From positions 1-15,835 of the forward strand of contig PMLH01000610.1 in NCBI GenBank assembly GCA_003159055.1: a DNA stretch of 15,835 nucleotides, read 5' to 3'. Origin of the DNA: Myxococcales bacterium (GTDB lineage: Bacteria; Myxococcota; Polyangia; Fen-1088). The notes beneath the pieces are model-generated. The model worked only from the letters and a program-made list of their open reading frames with translations, made no database searches and had not been told where the DNA came from. Of this stretch, positions 7,951 through 15,834 are shown piece after piece (position 1 is the first letter of the stretch; every line of letters begins with the position of its first letter). The translations under genes were made by a program, and so were the position numbers.

Positions 7951-9294
7951 CTATCTCAAGAGCCAGCCAAGCGAAATCACGAGGCCGCCGACTGCCAGAA
8001 CCGGCAAGTCGACTTCGGGTTGCCACAGCTTCCTGCGAGCGATGAGGATGGTTTGCACCGGGTACACCAGCAGCTCGACCGTGGCCACGCCAACCACGAA
8101 GCCAACCGTCCCGCCCATCGCGTAGCCCGTGAACATCGCCACGAAGGAGAAGGCGATTTGTACCAGCATGACTACCGCGTTGGTCCGAAATTCGCCCAAG
8201 GCCGACCAGATCACACCGCCAGCGTGGTTCAGGACCCCGACCACCGCCCCGGCGGCGAGGATGCGTAACATCCAGCCGGCGTCGTGGTAGTCGGGCTTGT
8301 AGATAAGGCGAATAAGCCTTTCGCCGCCGAGATAGAGCAGCAGAAGACCGGCCGCGGTCGGCACAATCCACACCAACCGCGCGCGACGCAGCCGTTTGTA
8401 GAGCAACTCGGGATTCTCTCGGATGGTCTCGGACAGCACTGGAAAGAAGACCCGGCCGGAAACCGCCTTACCAACGCCAAGCACAGCGAGCACGATTTGA
8501 AACGCGATCGAGTAGATGCCCAGCTCGCGCATGGTCAGAAGCCGGCCGATGACCAGGCGGTCGAGATACCCGGCGGCGTAGGTGAGCGCGGTGCTGACCA
8601 CGATCCAGCGTCCGATGTGCACGAGCTCAGCAAGGCACGCCCTGTCCATGCGCAACCGATGACCCTGACCGGGAAGAATTAGGTAGCTGAGGATAACGTG
8701 GACGACGTCGCCAGCGAGCGTCCCGACCAGCAGTGCCCAGACCGAATGGAACATCCACGCGCCGAGGATCATGACGCCGATGGTGGTGAGCTGACAGACG
8801 AGCTCCATCAACGTCAGCCGGCCGAGCATGACCTTGCGATTGAGCGCGTGAACGCGTGTCGGGGTGAATCCGCGAATCGCAATACCGAGACCCGCGACCG
8901 AGATCAGGGCGAGCAGGGTCGGCTGACCGTAGAACTTTGCTGCCGGCCAAGCCACCAGCGCCGACAACGCGAACAACACGAAGCCACGGATGATCTGCAC
9001 GGTCCAGGCCGTGTCGAGCAGCGCCGGATCGTCGCCGCGGTCGCTGCGGATGATGGCCGGGCCAACCCCGACGTCGGACAGCATTTCAAGCCCGGTGACG
9101 AACACCCAGACCAGCGACATCAGGCCGAACGCCTCCGGCAAGAGCAGCCGGGTCAGAACGACATTGCTGCCAAAGCGCAGGCTCTGACCTGCGCCATGAT
9201 TGAATATCGTCCAGAGGGTACCGCGAATCGTACGGGCCTTGACACTGTGTGGCCCTGAAACCTCGCCTGCTTCGACAACCGTCGCGTTGGTCAT
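7951..9294 (-). CDS. Wzx-like polysaccharide flippase (PST/MATE-like family)
   Basis: 447 residues from the ATG chosen here. An in-frame GTG at 9342 would add 16 residues of low-complexity sequence and has no better ribosome site, so the start is uncertain. The protein is mostly hydrophobic with about 12-14 predicted membrane spans. It has the typical opening of this family: a short cytosolic N-terminus, then RGTLWTIFNHGAGQSLRFGS and LTRLLLPEAFGLMSLVWVF. The family flips undecaprenyl- or lipid-linked oligosaccharides from the inner to the outer leaflet of the inner membrane. It stands alone on the minus strand, convergent with asnB, with its own upstream gap of 176 bases to the next gene. The lipid-linked substrate is presumably built by the glycosyltransferases nearby. 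Confidence 0.88.
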   Translation of the reverse strand: MTNATVVEAGEVSGPHSVKARTIRGTLWTIFNHGAGQSLRFGSNVVLTRLLLPEAFGLMSLVWVFVTGLEMLSDVGVGPAIIRSDRGDDPALLDTAWTVQIIRGFVLFALSALVAWPAAKFYGQPTLLALISVAGLGIAIRGFTPTRVHALNRKVMLGRLTLMELVCQLTTIGVMILGAWMFHSVWALLVGTLAGDVVHVILSYLILPGQGHRLRMDRACLAELVHIGRWIVVSTALTYAAGYLDRLVIGRLLTMRELGIYSIAFQIVLAVLGVGKAVSGRVFFPVLSETIRENPELLYKRLRRARLVWIVPTAAGLLLLYLGGERLIRLIYKPDYHDAGWMLRILAAGAVVGVLNHAGGVIWSALGEFRTNAVVMLVQIAFSFVAMFTGYAMGGTVGFVVGVATVELLVYPVQTILIARRKLWQPEVDLPVLAVGGLVISLGWLLR

Positions 9295-9352
9295 GCTGTC
9301 ACTGGAAAACGAACGCTCCTGGATGGGACGAACTTGCACCACGCATGGTTAC

Positions 9353-9377
9353 AGCTGAACGCACAATTGTCTCAGCT
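9353..9377. promoter_or_regulatory. Small inverted repeat upstream of the flippase gene
   Basis: AGCTGA and TCAGCT are perfect 6-base arms separated by 13 bases. The spacer contains the self-complementary ACAATTGT at 9363-9370, which is not concentric with the arms. The site lies about 60-80 bases before the flippase ATG in a 176-base gap with no convincing gene. It could be an operator, or chance. Confidence 0.2.
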
Positions 9378-9470
9378 CCCCTGCCGCGCTGCAAGTAGCG
9401 CACATCTATCGCGCGGGCCTCGCAGCGTCGTGAACCAGAGCGGAGCCACCCGGATTGGACCGGAGGTCGG

Positions 9471-11084
9471 TCAACGCAGAGAGTAGGCAGCCGTACCCTT
9501 CCGGCGAAACACGGCGAGGTTCGATTGAGGGTCGTCCACAATGAGGTCGAAATTCGACCGAACCGGGCCGAGCGAGCTCCACTCGGCAATGCCGTTCCAA
9601 TCGATGAGATAGTCGATGCTCGCTTGCTCCTTGCCCCACCGGCTGCCGACCACATAGTCTGGAATGCGCTTCTGCCTCAGGAGCGCCAGGGCTTCTGGGT
9701 TGACCTTGCCGTCGAGGTTCACCGTACGGTCGTGAAAGAAGCCCAAGGTGCCAGTCTGAACCGCAGCGACCCAGGTGGAATCCAGAAGATTTCGCCGTAC
9801 CCATTCGACGACTTGAAAGTGCATGTGCTGCCGCCCCTGCCGATAGGCCCTGGCATCGAGGCCGACCACGACCAGAAGCAAGAGCGCAACCAGCGCAGGG
9901 CGGCCCGCCTGCACCCACAATCGCCCACGAAAACGGCTAGCGAGAGCAACCACACCAGCCACGTTTACGAGCGCAATGAAGGGCGACGCAGGAAAGAGAT
10001 ACCGGTCAAGGAAGTGCCCGGCGCCGAATGCAAGACCGTAGTAGGCGGAAAGGCCCAGAAGGAACAGCAGGCCCGAGGCGAAAAGCCAGCGCTCTGGGGC
10101 GGTCGCGCGTCTCGCGACGCGCACAAGCAGCCCAATCCACAAGAGCCCAGCCGCCGAGCAGAACAGAACCACCGACAAGCGGGCGTTGTGCTCGTGCGGA
10201 ATCGGCAGCACCAGGGCGGTGTAGCGGAACAGCGACGCCGGAAGCAGCGAGGCGTTGCCAAACCATCCCCTGGCCGATTCGGCCATTCCGCTGATCGGCA
10301 TGAAGCTGCCGAAGCGGAGCTTGCCGTAAAGAAGCCACGGCGAGGCGATGGCCAGCGCGACCGAGCCCGCGACCAGCGATTCGAGCAAACGTGGCCGAAC
10401 CTTGCCCCAACCACCGCGATAGGCCCAGCCCGCATGAACCGCGGTCAATGTACCAATCAGAAAGACCGCGTCGATTCTCGCCCAGAAGGTGACGCCTAAC
10501 AGCGCTCCGGCCAGCAAGGCTCGTTTGAGCAGTGGCGCCTCGCTGGCTTGCCCCGCGTGCCAGAGCTTGTGCCATTGCAACACGCTCAGCAGCACCATGA
10601 GCGTGTAGAAGCCTGTCTCAAGGCAGTTCATCGTGTGCGGAACGACATTGCTGCTCGCGTACCAGGTTGCCGCCGCCAGTGCGGACGCGCGCCCAGCCCA
10701 GGGCCTCGCACCCAGAATCCGCCGCCCGAGCACGAACAACGCCCAGGCAGCCAGGGCGGCGATGACGAAGTCGACCAGCTCGACGGCAAACACCCCCGCC
10801 TGCCTGTCCCCCCCCACCAGCCAGAAGCAGAGCGCCTCGATCAGGTTGAACGCAGGCTGGGTTCCGTTGCTTGCGATCAAGCCTTCGGCGGTGGTCATGC
10901 CGCGACCAAGGGCGAGGCTGCGCGCAATGGTCATCATGAGATACCCGTCTTCGGTCGGGAACTGCCGCAGAATCCTGCCCGAGCCGTCGACGAGAGGCAC
11001 GAGACGCGCGGCGGCTCCGACGGCCACGAGTCCGCCAACCAGTAGGCGGAAGGCCCGCCCCTCGCGATGCTGAGGTGCCTGCAT
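9471..11084 (-). CDS. Multi-spanning GT-C type glycosyltransferase-like membrane protein
   Basis: 537 residues. A first membrane helix (about 14-32) is followed by the loop FPTEDGYLMMTIARSLALG, with adjacent acidic residues E45 and D46. This resembles the catalytic first periplasmic loop of GT-C enzymes of the ArnT/PMT (GT39/GT83) sort. Many more hydrophobic segments follow through about residue 420, then a soluble C-terminal tail of about 120 residues with several Trp, Asp and Asn. Such enzymes take a sugar from a polyprenyl-phosphate donor on the periplasmic side. Family membership is by pattern only, and it could be an uncharacterised membrane protein of the same architecture. The ATG has no clear Shine-Dalgarno. 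It is divergent from the GT2 gene to the right, and a copy of the shared dyad lies 7-22 bases before its start. Confidence 0.7.
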   Translation of the reverse strand: MQAPQHREGRAFRLLVGGLVAVGAAARLVPLVDGSGRILRQFPTEDGYLMMTIARSLALGRGMTTAEGLIASNGTQPAFNLIEALCFWLVGGDRQAGVFAVELVDFVIAALAAWALFVLGRRILGARPWAGRASALAAATWYASSNVVPHTMNCLETGFYTLMVLLSVLQWHKLWHAGQASEAPLLKRALLAGALLGVTFWARIDAVFLIGTLTAVHAGWAYRGGWGKVRPRLLESLVAGSVALAIASPWLLYGKLRFGSFMPISGMAESARGWFGNASLLPASLFRYTALVLPIPHEHNARLSVVLFCSAAGLLWIGLLVRVARRATAPERWLFASGLLFLLGLSAYYGLAFGAGHFLDRYLFPASPFIALVNVAGVVALASRFRGRLWVQAGRPALVALLLLVVVGLDARAYRQGRQHMHFQVVEWVRRNLLDSTWVAAVQTGTLGFFHDRTVNLDGKVNPEALALLRQKRIPDYVVGSRWGKEQASIDYLIDWNGIAEWSSLGPVRSNFDLIVDDPQSNLAVFRRKGTAAYSLR

Positions 11085-11188
11085 GCTACGTTGGTTTCGA
11101 CGCCAACCGCCGTGATTGGGTGCGCCTCAAACCGAAAAAAGCCTCACAAATATCGCGACGCCCTATCGAACCGCGGCATCTTTCATTC
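11085..11188. promoter_or_regulatory. Divergent promoter region between the GT-C gene and the GT2/polymerase pair
   Basis: These 104 bases lie between two divergent starts. They hold TTGGTTTCGACGCCAA at 11091-11106, close in sequence to the dyad at 5904-5920. Beyond it is an AT-richer stretch around 11130-11155 that could hold promoter elements. No convincing -35/-10 pair was found. A GTG at 11075 would extend the rightward gene through this region and over the start of the leftward gene, which is why the later ATG was preferred. Confidence 0.45.
11091..11106. promoter_or_regulatory. Candidate operator (copy 2 of the shared motif)
   Basis: TTGGTTTCGACGCCAA matches the motif at 5904-5920 at 15 of 16 aligned bases, with one single-base gap. 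The next five bases also match except the first (CCGCC against GCGCC). It sits 7-22 bases before the GT-C start codon. A protein bound there would be expected to block either transcription start or ribosome access. Confidence 0.4.
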
Positions 11189-12247
11189 ATGGCAGGACCA
11201 TCGAGCGCTCGCTTGGGGATTGGCATCCTCGCGCACAACGAAGCCGCCAGACTTCCCCTGCTGTTCGAATCGCTTTTCAAGCAAAGCGTTTTTGGGGAGC
11301 GGGCGGGCGCGGGCCGGTCCATTCACGTGGTGTGCATCCCCAACGGTTGCAACGACGATACCGCGACCGTGGCAAAACGATGCCTGGCCGACGCCGTCGC
11401 GCGACTCGGCAACGCTTGCGTCACCTGGGCCGTTGACGAGCTTGCCGCTGCAGGCAAGGCGAATGCGTGGAACCACTGCGTCCATGCGTCCCTCGCTTCT
11501 TGCGACTATCTGTGCCTTCTGGATGCAGACATCATCTTTGCCAGCGAGTCGACCCTCGCGTCTGCCTTGGCGGTCCTGGATGAAGATCCGCGGGTTTGCG
11601 TGGCGACCGACCGCCCCATCAAACGGAACCCCGATGACCAGACGGGTTGGCTTGCCAGGCTTTCCCGCTATTTTTCCCAGGCGGCGCCTGCCGGACCCAC
11701 GGAAATCTGCGGACAATTCTACTGTGCACGCGCTTCCGTTCTGCGCAGCATCTGGTTGCCGCCCGGGCTGCCGGTTGAAGACGGCTTCTTGCGAGCCATG
11801 GTGATTACCGACGAATTCCGCCACCCTGAGGATCCACATCGGATCGCTCGGGCCGAGCATGCCTCGCATTACTTTGAAGCAAAGACCAATCCGCGCGATT
11901 TGTGGCGGCACAAGAAGCGGTTGATGATCGGCACGACCCTCAACGCCTTGCTGTTTCGCCATTTGTGGAACCGCGCCGGTTCTCGGGGTGCAGGCGAGTT
12001 GCTGCGCGAGCAATTGCAAAGCGATCCTGCGTGGCTTTCGCGGTATCTGTCGGAAGAATCCGGGCGCCATGCATGGGTGGTCCCGATGGGACACGTCTTC
12101 CGACGTTTGGCCGACCTGCGCACGGCACCGCTGTTGCAAGCGGCTCGGCGAGCCCCGGTGGCCGTGGCAGCCACCGCCGTCGATCTTCTTGCCGCCGCCA
12201 GTGCCAACCGTGAAATCAAGCGCAACCTTGGTCTCGGTTATTGGTAG
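11189..12247 (+). CDS. Family 2 glycosyltransferase
   Basis: 352 residues from ATG 11189. The GT-A domain starts immediately with LGIGILAHNEAARLP, has CIPNGCNDDT (49-58) in place of the usual VDDGSTD, the DXD motif as LDADI (D112, D114), and an acceptor-side acidic pair E197-D198 in LPVEDGFLRAM. The C-terminal third is basic and helical, ending in ANREIKRNLGLGYW. A weakly hydrophobic stretch (about 320-340) may contact the membrane. It should add a sugar to a lipid-linked intermediate in the cytoplasm. A GTG at 11075 would add 38 residues but overlaps the divergent gene and shows no domain. No Shine-Dalgarno is seen before the ATG. The polymerase-like gene follows after 23 bases, so the two are probably one transcript. 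Confidence 0.85.
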   Translation: MAGPSSARLGIGILAHNEAARLPLLFESLFKQSVFGERAGAGRSIHVVCIPNGCNDDTATVAKRCLADAVARLGNACVTWAVDELAAAGKANAWNHCVHASLASCDYLCLLDADIIFASESTLASALAVLDEDPRVCVATDRPIKRNPDDQTGWLARLSRYFSQAAPAGPTEICGQFYCARASVLRSIWLPPGLPVEDGFLRAMVITDEFRHPEDPHRIARAEHASHYFEAKTNPRDLWRHKKRLMIGTTLNALLFRHLWNRAGSRGAGELLREQLQSDPAWLSRYLSEESGRHAWVVPMGHVFRRLADLRTAPLLQAARRAPVAVAATAVDLLAAASANREIKRNLGLGYW

Positions 12248-12270
12248 CCTAGGATTTGTAGGCGAGCTCC

Positions 12271-13662
12271 GTGACCAGCACCACCGCCGACATAGTCTTC
12301 GCGCTGTCGATTCCGTTTTCGATCGCGGCCTTCTTTCTCATGCGCCCGGTTTCGGCGGCCCTGCTGGTCGCGCTCGGGGCCGAGATGTTTCTACCCGAAG
12401 GTACGAACTACAAATTCCCCTACCTGCCGGCCTTCGACAAGCACAACTTGGCCTACGTATGCATCCTGGTCGCTTGCCTCTTGCGGTATCCGAGCCGCGT
12501 AACCAAGCTACCGAGGGAAAAATGGATCGTGGTTCTCGCGCTGCTCGTGCTGGCAGGCAGTGTGGTTACTGCTTTGTCCAACAAGGATTCCCTAACCCTC
12601 GGCAACGCGGGACAGATTTTCATTCCCGGCCTCACCGTCAAGGACGGGTTCTTTATGGGCCTCACCAATTTCGTTGAGACATTCCTGCCCTTCTACATTG
12701 GCTACGCCCTGTTTCGGAAACGCGAAGACTTGGACAAGCTGATTGCTGGCCTCGCAATTGCGGGTCTCATCTACATACCGTTTGCATTGGTCGAGCTGCG
12801 CATGAGCCCACAATGGCACCGCTGGGTCTACGGCTACGGCCAATCGGCCTTCGACCAAACCATACGCTGGGGCGGCTACCGACCGATGGTGTTCATGTCG
12901 CACGGGCTGGCACTGGCGCGATTTTTCGTCGTCGCTTTATTCGCCCTGGTCATTCTGGGCAAAACCCGTCGCCGCCTTCGGGGGTTGTCCGTAAGGTGGC
13001 TGGCGTGGATCCAGTTCCTGGTCCTGGTGGCCTGCAAGAGCACGGGCGCGGTCGTGTTGGCCGTCGCCGGACTGCCGGTCTTGCTGTTCGCCAAACCGAA
13101 ACGGCAACTGCAAGTCGCGGCCGTTTTGGCCTGGATCACCGTGCTGTACCCCGCTTTGAGGCTGTCAGGGATCTTCCCGGTTGGAAGCATGCTGGAAGCC
13201 GCCGGCGCCCTGCAGAGCGAACGCGCGGGGTCGCTGGCGTTTCGCTTCGTCAACGAGGATGCCCTGCTGGCTCGCGCGCGCGAGCGCATCGTCTTCGGCT
13301 GGGGCGAGTACGGACGCAACGTGGTACGCGACGAGGAGGGAAAAGACCAGTCCGTGCTCGACGGCCACTGGATCATCCGCCTCGGCGTGAACGGAATCGT
13401 GGGTTTCGTGACGACCTTTGGGCCGCTGCTCATTCCCGTCCTATGGGCCCGCCGCCGGCTGCGCAACATCAGCAACCGAGGCGATCAGGTCGCCATTGCG
13501 GGCGTCGCTTTCACGCTGACAATTCTCTCGTTGGACTTGATTCCCAACGGTCTTTGGGCCTGTTATCCGTTCTTCATTGCCGGCGCTCTCACACGCCGAA
13601 TTCGCGAAACCCAATACGAGGAGGCAGAAACGGCGATGGAACCCTTCGTCGCAGCCGCCTAG
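12271..13662 (+). CDS. O-antigen polymerase/ligase-like membrane protein (Wzy/WaaL type)
   Basis: 463 residues with about 10-12 hydrophobic segments across the length and one larger loop around residues 300-370, the layout of the O-antigen ligase/polymerase (Wzy_C) superfamily. The large loop contains FRFVNEDALLARARERIVFGWG, like the region in this family that precedes a conserved Gly-rich turn, followed by LDGHWIIRLGVNGIVGF. These enzymes act at the periplasmic face, joining undecaprenyl-linked repeat units (Wzy) or transferring glycan to an acceptor (WaaL); sequence alone does not separate the two. The start is GTG, with GTAGGCGAG about 5-13 bases upstream as a weak ribosome site. Its TAG overlaps the stop codon of the convergent porin gene through a shared CTAG, leaving no room for a terminator. 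Confidence 0.83.
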   Translation: MTSTTADIVFALSIPFSIAAFFLMRPVSAALLVALGAEMFLPEGTNYKFPYLPAFDKHNLAYVCILVACLLRYPSRVTKLPREKWIVVLALLVLAGSVVTALSNKDSLTLGNAGQIFIPGLTVKDGFFMGLTNFVETFLPFYIGYALFRKREDLDKLIAGLAIAGLIYIPFALVELRMSPQWHRWVYGYGQSAFDQTIRWGGYRPMVFMSHGLALARFFVVALFALVILGKTRRRLRGLSVRWLAWIQFLVLVACKSTGAVVLAVAGLPVLLFAKPKRQLQVAAVLAWITVLYPALRLSGIFPVGSMLEAAGALQSERAGSLAFRFVNEDALLARARERIVFGWGEYGRNVVRDEEGKDQSVLDGHWIIRLGVNGIVGFVTTFGPLLIPVLWARRRLRNISNRGDQVAIAGVAFTLTILSLDLIPNGLWACYPFFIAGALTRRIRETQYEEAETAMEPFVAAA

Positions 13663-15095
13663 ATTTCAAGGTGAATTCTAATGCCGAAGAAATTCACCGG
13701 ACCGCGATCGGCATTGTAGGCGGGGTTCGCAACGTGCTGAAAATCGAGGCTGAGCCATAGGCCTCGCGTGGCCGCAGCATTGTAGTAGACCTCGGCCAGC
13801 TGTTCTGGACGATAGTTAAGCTGGCCGTCGCCGATGAAGAAACCCAGGCCACCGTGACGGAGATAGTCGCGGTGCTCGCTGGACAATCCGTTGATGACCC
13901 AGGCTGCGCCGAACGTGTCGCCGGGACGACGCCAAGCTGGCCCGCGAAAGGTGGTGCCAGCTGCGAATGAACGCTCGATTTCGGTGAAAGAATACGTCTC
14001 GGTTCGACCATCGTTCCAGCTTCCGCGTAGGAAGACGTCGACATCGCGAACAATCGATTGGTCGATGCCGACGCCAAACCCGTACTTCGACTGATCCCGG
14101 CGAACGTTGCAGACGTCGACCTGCGGACGGTCGGCGCAACCTTCGGAAGCCACGCCACCCGATGTCGCGCCGAACGCGACCGCATCGGCGAAGGCCCCCA
14201 TGTGCTCGTGGTTGCGAAAACCAAGGACACGAACCTTGCCGGCGCGCCCGCCCAGGCTGTGCCCATGCTCGACCTCGATGACGTCTCCGTAGCGGGCGAA
14301 GATATTGAAATCGAGCGCCAGGCCGTTGGACTGCTTGGGTCCGACGAAGCGGCCCAAGCGAGCTGCCCAATTGTCATGGTAGTACTCGACGGCGGCGCCC
14401 CACGTGTAGCCGCGCGCATCCGCTGCGTAGTCGAACGCACCGTGCGCGAGCAGTGCCCAGTTGAGGAACTGCGTGCGCGAATCATGGGTCAAGAAATTCG
14501 GGTCGAAGACATCGAGAATGGAGAGATTGCCGACGGTCACGACCAAGCGGCGGCGCGAGATCGGGGTCGCGAACTGATTCGGTCCGGCTTCGGTTGTGAA
14601 GGGCTCGCCGCGCAAGGGGATGGTCTGGCGAACAAATGCACGCGCCAAGTACAGCGTTGGCGTCGGGCCACCGCTCTTCTGGGCCTCGCCGTTGGTGGGC
14701 CCGCCCAAACCATGCAAACCCGAGATGTTCTGGCTTTGGATGACCTCCGGATTCACGAAGATTTCGGTGTTGCGCCAGGGCCTGGCCCCGAGAAACAGGG
14801 TCGCCGACAGCGTGTAGCCGGTTTCGGCCTCGGTCAGGAGGCTGTTGGTGCCGGTGTACGGGGCACTAAATCCGGGCTTCCGCTGCCAGATGTACGTGCT
14901 TTGGAATCCGGCGAAAAGACGGTCGCTGCCCGCCCCGGTTGGCTCCGGCGGTGAGACGGTTGCAGTCGATGGCGGCGGCGTAGAAGGCGCCTCAACGATC
15001 GGCGTCGTCGCATCGGCCACGGCGCGGCTGGGCACGCCGAAAAAAGCGAGGCCCCAGCACGAAGCCGCGAGGAGAAGAATTCTGGGGATCTTCAT
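13659..15095 (-). CDS. OprB-type carbohydrate porin
   Basis: 478 residues. The signal peptide runs from MKIPRILLL to a signal peptidase I site after AVA (residue 27). A Pro/Ser/Thr-rich linker (about 33-52) precedes a beta-rich domain opening FAGFQSTYIWQRKPGF. Diagnostic blocks of the OprB family include ISGLHGLGGPTNGEAQK, NWALLAHGAFDYAADARG, YGFGVGIDQS and a C-terminal block ending PAYNADRGPVNFFGIRIHLEI-like strands. It should form an outer-membrane channel for sugars or other small solutes. AGGAA lies about 11 bases before the ATG. It is 94 bases downstream of the zinc-ribbon gene on the same strand, so co-transcription with the feo genes is possible but not shown. The last residue is Ile, not the Phe/Trp most common in outer-membrane barrels. 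Confidence 0.88.
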   Translation of the reverse strand: MKIPRILLLAASCWGLAFFGVPSRAVADATTPIVEAPSTPPPSTATVSPPEPTGAGSDRLFAGFQSTYIWQRKPGFSAPYTGTNSLLTEAETGYTLSATLFLGARPWRNTEIFVNPEVIQSQNISGLHGLGGPTNGEAQKSGGPTPTLYLARAFVRQTIPLRGEPFTTEAGPNQFATPISRRRLVVTVGNLSILDVFDPNFLTHDSRTQFLNWALLAHGAFDYAADARGYTWGAAVEYYHDNWAARLGRFVGPKQSNGLALDFNIFARYGDVIEVEHGHSLGGRAGKVRVLGFRNHEHMGAFADAVAFGATSGGVASEGCADRPQVDVCNVRRDQSKYGFGVGIDQSIVRDVDVFLRGSWNDGRTETYSFTEIERSFAAGTTFRGPAWRRPGDTFGAAWVINGLSSEHRDYLRHGGLGFFIGDGQLNYRPEQLAEVYYNAAATRGLWLSLDFQHVANPAYNADRGPVNFFGIRIHLEI

Positions 15096-15189
15096 CTCTG
15101 GGCGATTCCTGGTGCTGGGCTGGACACGCCGCCCTGAAGACAGCGAAGTCGCGGGCAGACCACCCGGTCCTCGCGGAAGAGCTTGGTGG

Positions 15190-15408
15190 TTAGATTCCCG
15201 TTGATGGGGCTGGCGTGGAGCATGTGCAGGATCCGGCGCCGGCCTCGTGGTAGCGATGGGTGCCCACCACCAACACCACCCGCTTGCAACGCGGGCACTT
15301 CAGTTCGAGGACCGTGCGCAAGACCCTGGCGAGCAGCTTGCCACAGTCGCAGCGCAGATCGCCAGCGGTCAAACCGTCGAGATGCAAATGTTTCAATGTC
15401 GTATGCAC
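15190..15408 (-). CDS. Small Com-like zinc-ribbon protein
   Basis: 72 residues from GTG 15408. Two Cys pairs, CDC (20, 22) and CPRC (38, 41), flank a short hairpin: LRCDCGKLLAR then ELKCPRCKRVV. This is the pattern of the phage Mu Com family of zinc-binding proteins. A third pair, CTC (61, 63), lies near the C-terminus and is not part of that pattern. AGGA stands about 10 bases before the GTG. The gene begins 10 bases after the stop of the FeoB-associated peptide, so it is probably in the feo transcript. Com itself acts in translational activation of the Mu mom gene; here a role in metal sensing or regulation is speculation. The frame is open further upstream, to 15561, but that part overlaps the FeoB-associated gene and is not needed. 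Confidence 0.7.
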   Translation of the reverse strand: MHTTLKHLHLDGLTAGDLRCDCGKLLARVLRTVLELKCPRCKRVVLVVGTHRYHEAGAGSCTCSTPAPSTGI

Positions 15409-15418
15409 GAAAGGCGTC

Positions 15419-15574
15419 CTATCTCCGCAGGTGAACCAGCCCCTGGGGCTTGCTCGCACAATGGCAGCCGCCGCAACCCGAGCCGCAGGCACTCGGTTTG
15501 GATTTTCGGAACAGACGAAGCCCACCCCACAATCCAGCAACACCGACGATGGCCCAGACAACGAGGGTTTCCAT
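15419..15574 (-). CDS. FeoB-associated Cys-rich membrane protein
   Basis: 51 residues. One N-terminal membrane helix (about 3-22) is followed by a basic stop-transfer stretch (RKSKP) and a Cys cluster CGSGCGGCHC (30-39). This is the standard architecture of the small Cys-rich proteins encoded beside feoB. They are thought to support ferrous iron transport through FeoB, though their mechanism is unclear. The ATG lies 8 bases after the feoB stop with AGGAAG in the gap, giving an operon-style ribosome site. An upstream frame extension to 15718 lies inside feoB and is rejected. Confidence 0.85.
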   Translation of the reverse strand: METLVVWAIVGVAGLWGGLRLFRKSKPSACGSGCGGCHCASKPQGLVHLRR

Positions 15575-15582
15575 GACTTCCT

Positions 15583-15834
15583 TCAGACCAGCACCTTTCC
15601 GATTTGGTAGACGAGCAACGAGAGCGCATAGGCAATCCCGGTGAGGCCGCCGAGCTGCAACAGGGCGTAGCTCCATTTTCCCGACTCGCGTCGAGTGACC
15701 GCCACTGTCGCCATGCATGGCGTACCGACCAGGAGGAAGAGCATCAGACTTAGCCCCACGAGCGGGCCGTAGTCGCGCGCCAGTACCCGACGCAAACCGT
15801 CGCTGCCTTTATCCGCATCGGCAATGGAGTAGAC
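15583..15834 (-). CDS. feoB: FeoB ferrous iron transporter, C-terminal end (cut by the right edge)
   Basis: The last 83 residues of a longer protein whose start lies beyond the window. The visible part begins VYSIADADKGSDGL and continues into two membrane helices containing GPLVGLSLMLFLLVGTPCMATVAVTRRESGKW, of which the TPCMAT...RRE block is the signature of the FeoB C-terminal region. FeoB is an inner-membrane, GTPase-containing Fe(II) importer. The final helix (YALSLLVYQIGKVL) and the directly following Cys-rich peptide gene support the call. The GTPase domain is outside the window, so integrity of the full gene cannot be judged. Confidence 0.88.
   Translation of the reverse strand, partial: VYSIADADKGSDGLRRVLARDYGPLVGLSLMLFLLVGTPCMATVAVTRRESGKWSYALLQLGGLTGIAYALSLLVYQIGKVLV

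Noticed and set aside
9455..9474. Stem-loop at the end of the GT-C gene (GACCG/CGGTC arms with a bulged extension)
   Set aside because: No T-tract follows on the minus strand and it overlaps the stop codon, so it is not a convincing terminator.
9525..10499. Plus-strand open frame of 324 codons opposite the GT-C gene
   Set aside because: Highly charged, repetitive-looking shadow of a membrane protein gene; no recognisable domain.
11075..11188. GTG-initiated extension of the 352-residue GT2 gene
   Set aside because: It overlaps the divergent gene's start, crosses the likely promoter region and adds no family motif.
14058..14954. Plus-strand open frame of 298 codons opposite the porin
   Set aside because: Shadow of the porin gene, whose signal peptide and OprB blocks are unambiguous.
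15092..15298. Minus-strand open frame of 68 codons between the porin and zinc-ribbon genes
   Set aside because: It overlaps the 3' half of the zinc-ribbon gene in another frame and shows no domain.
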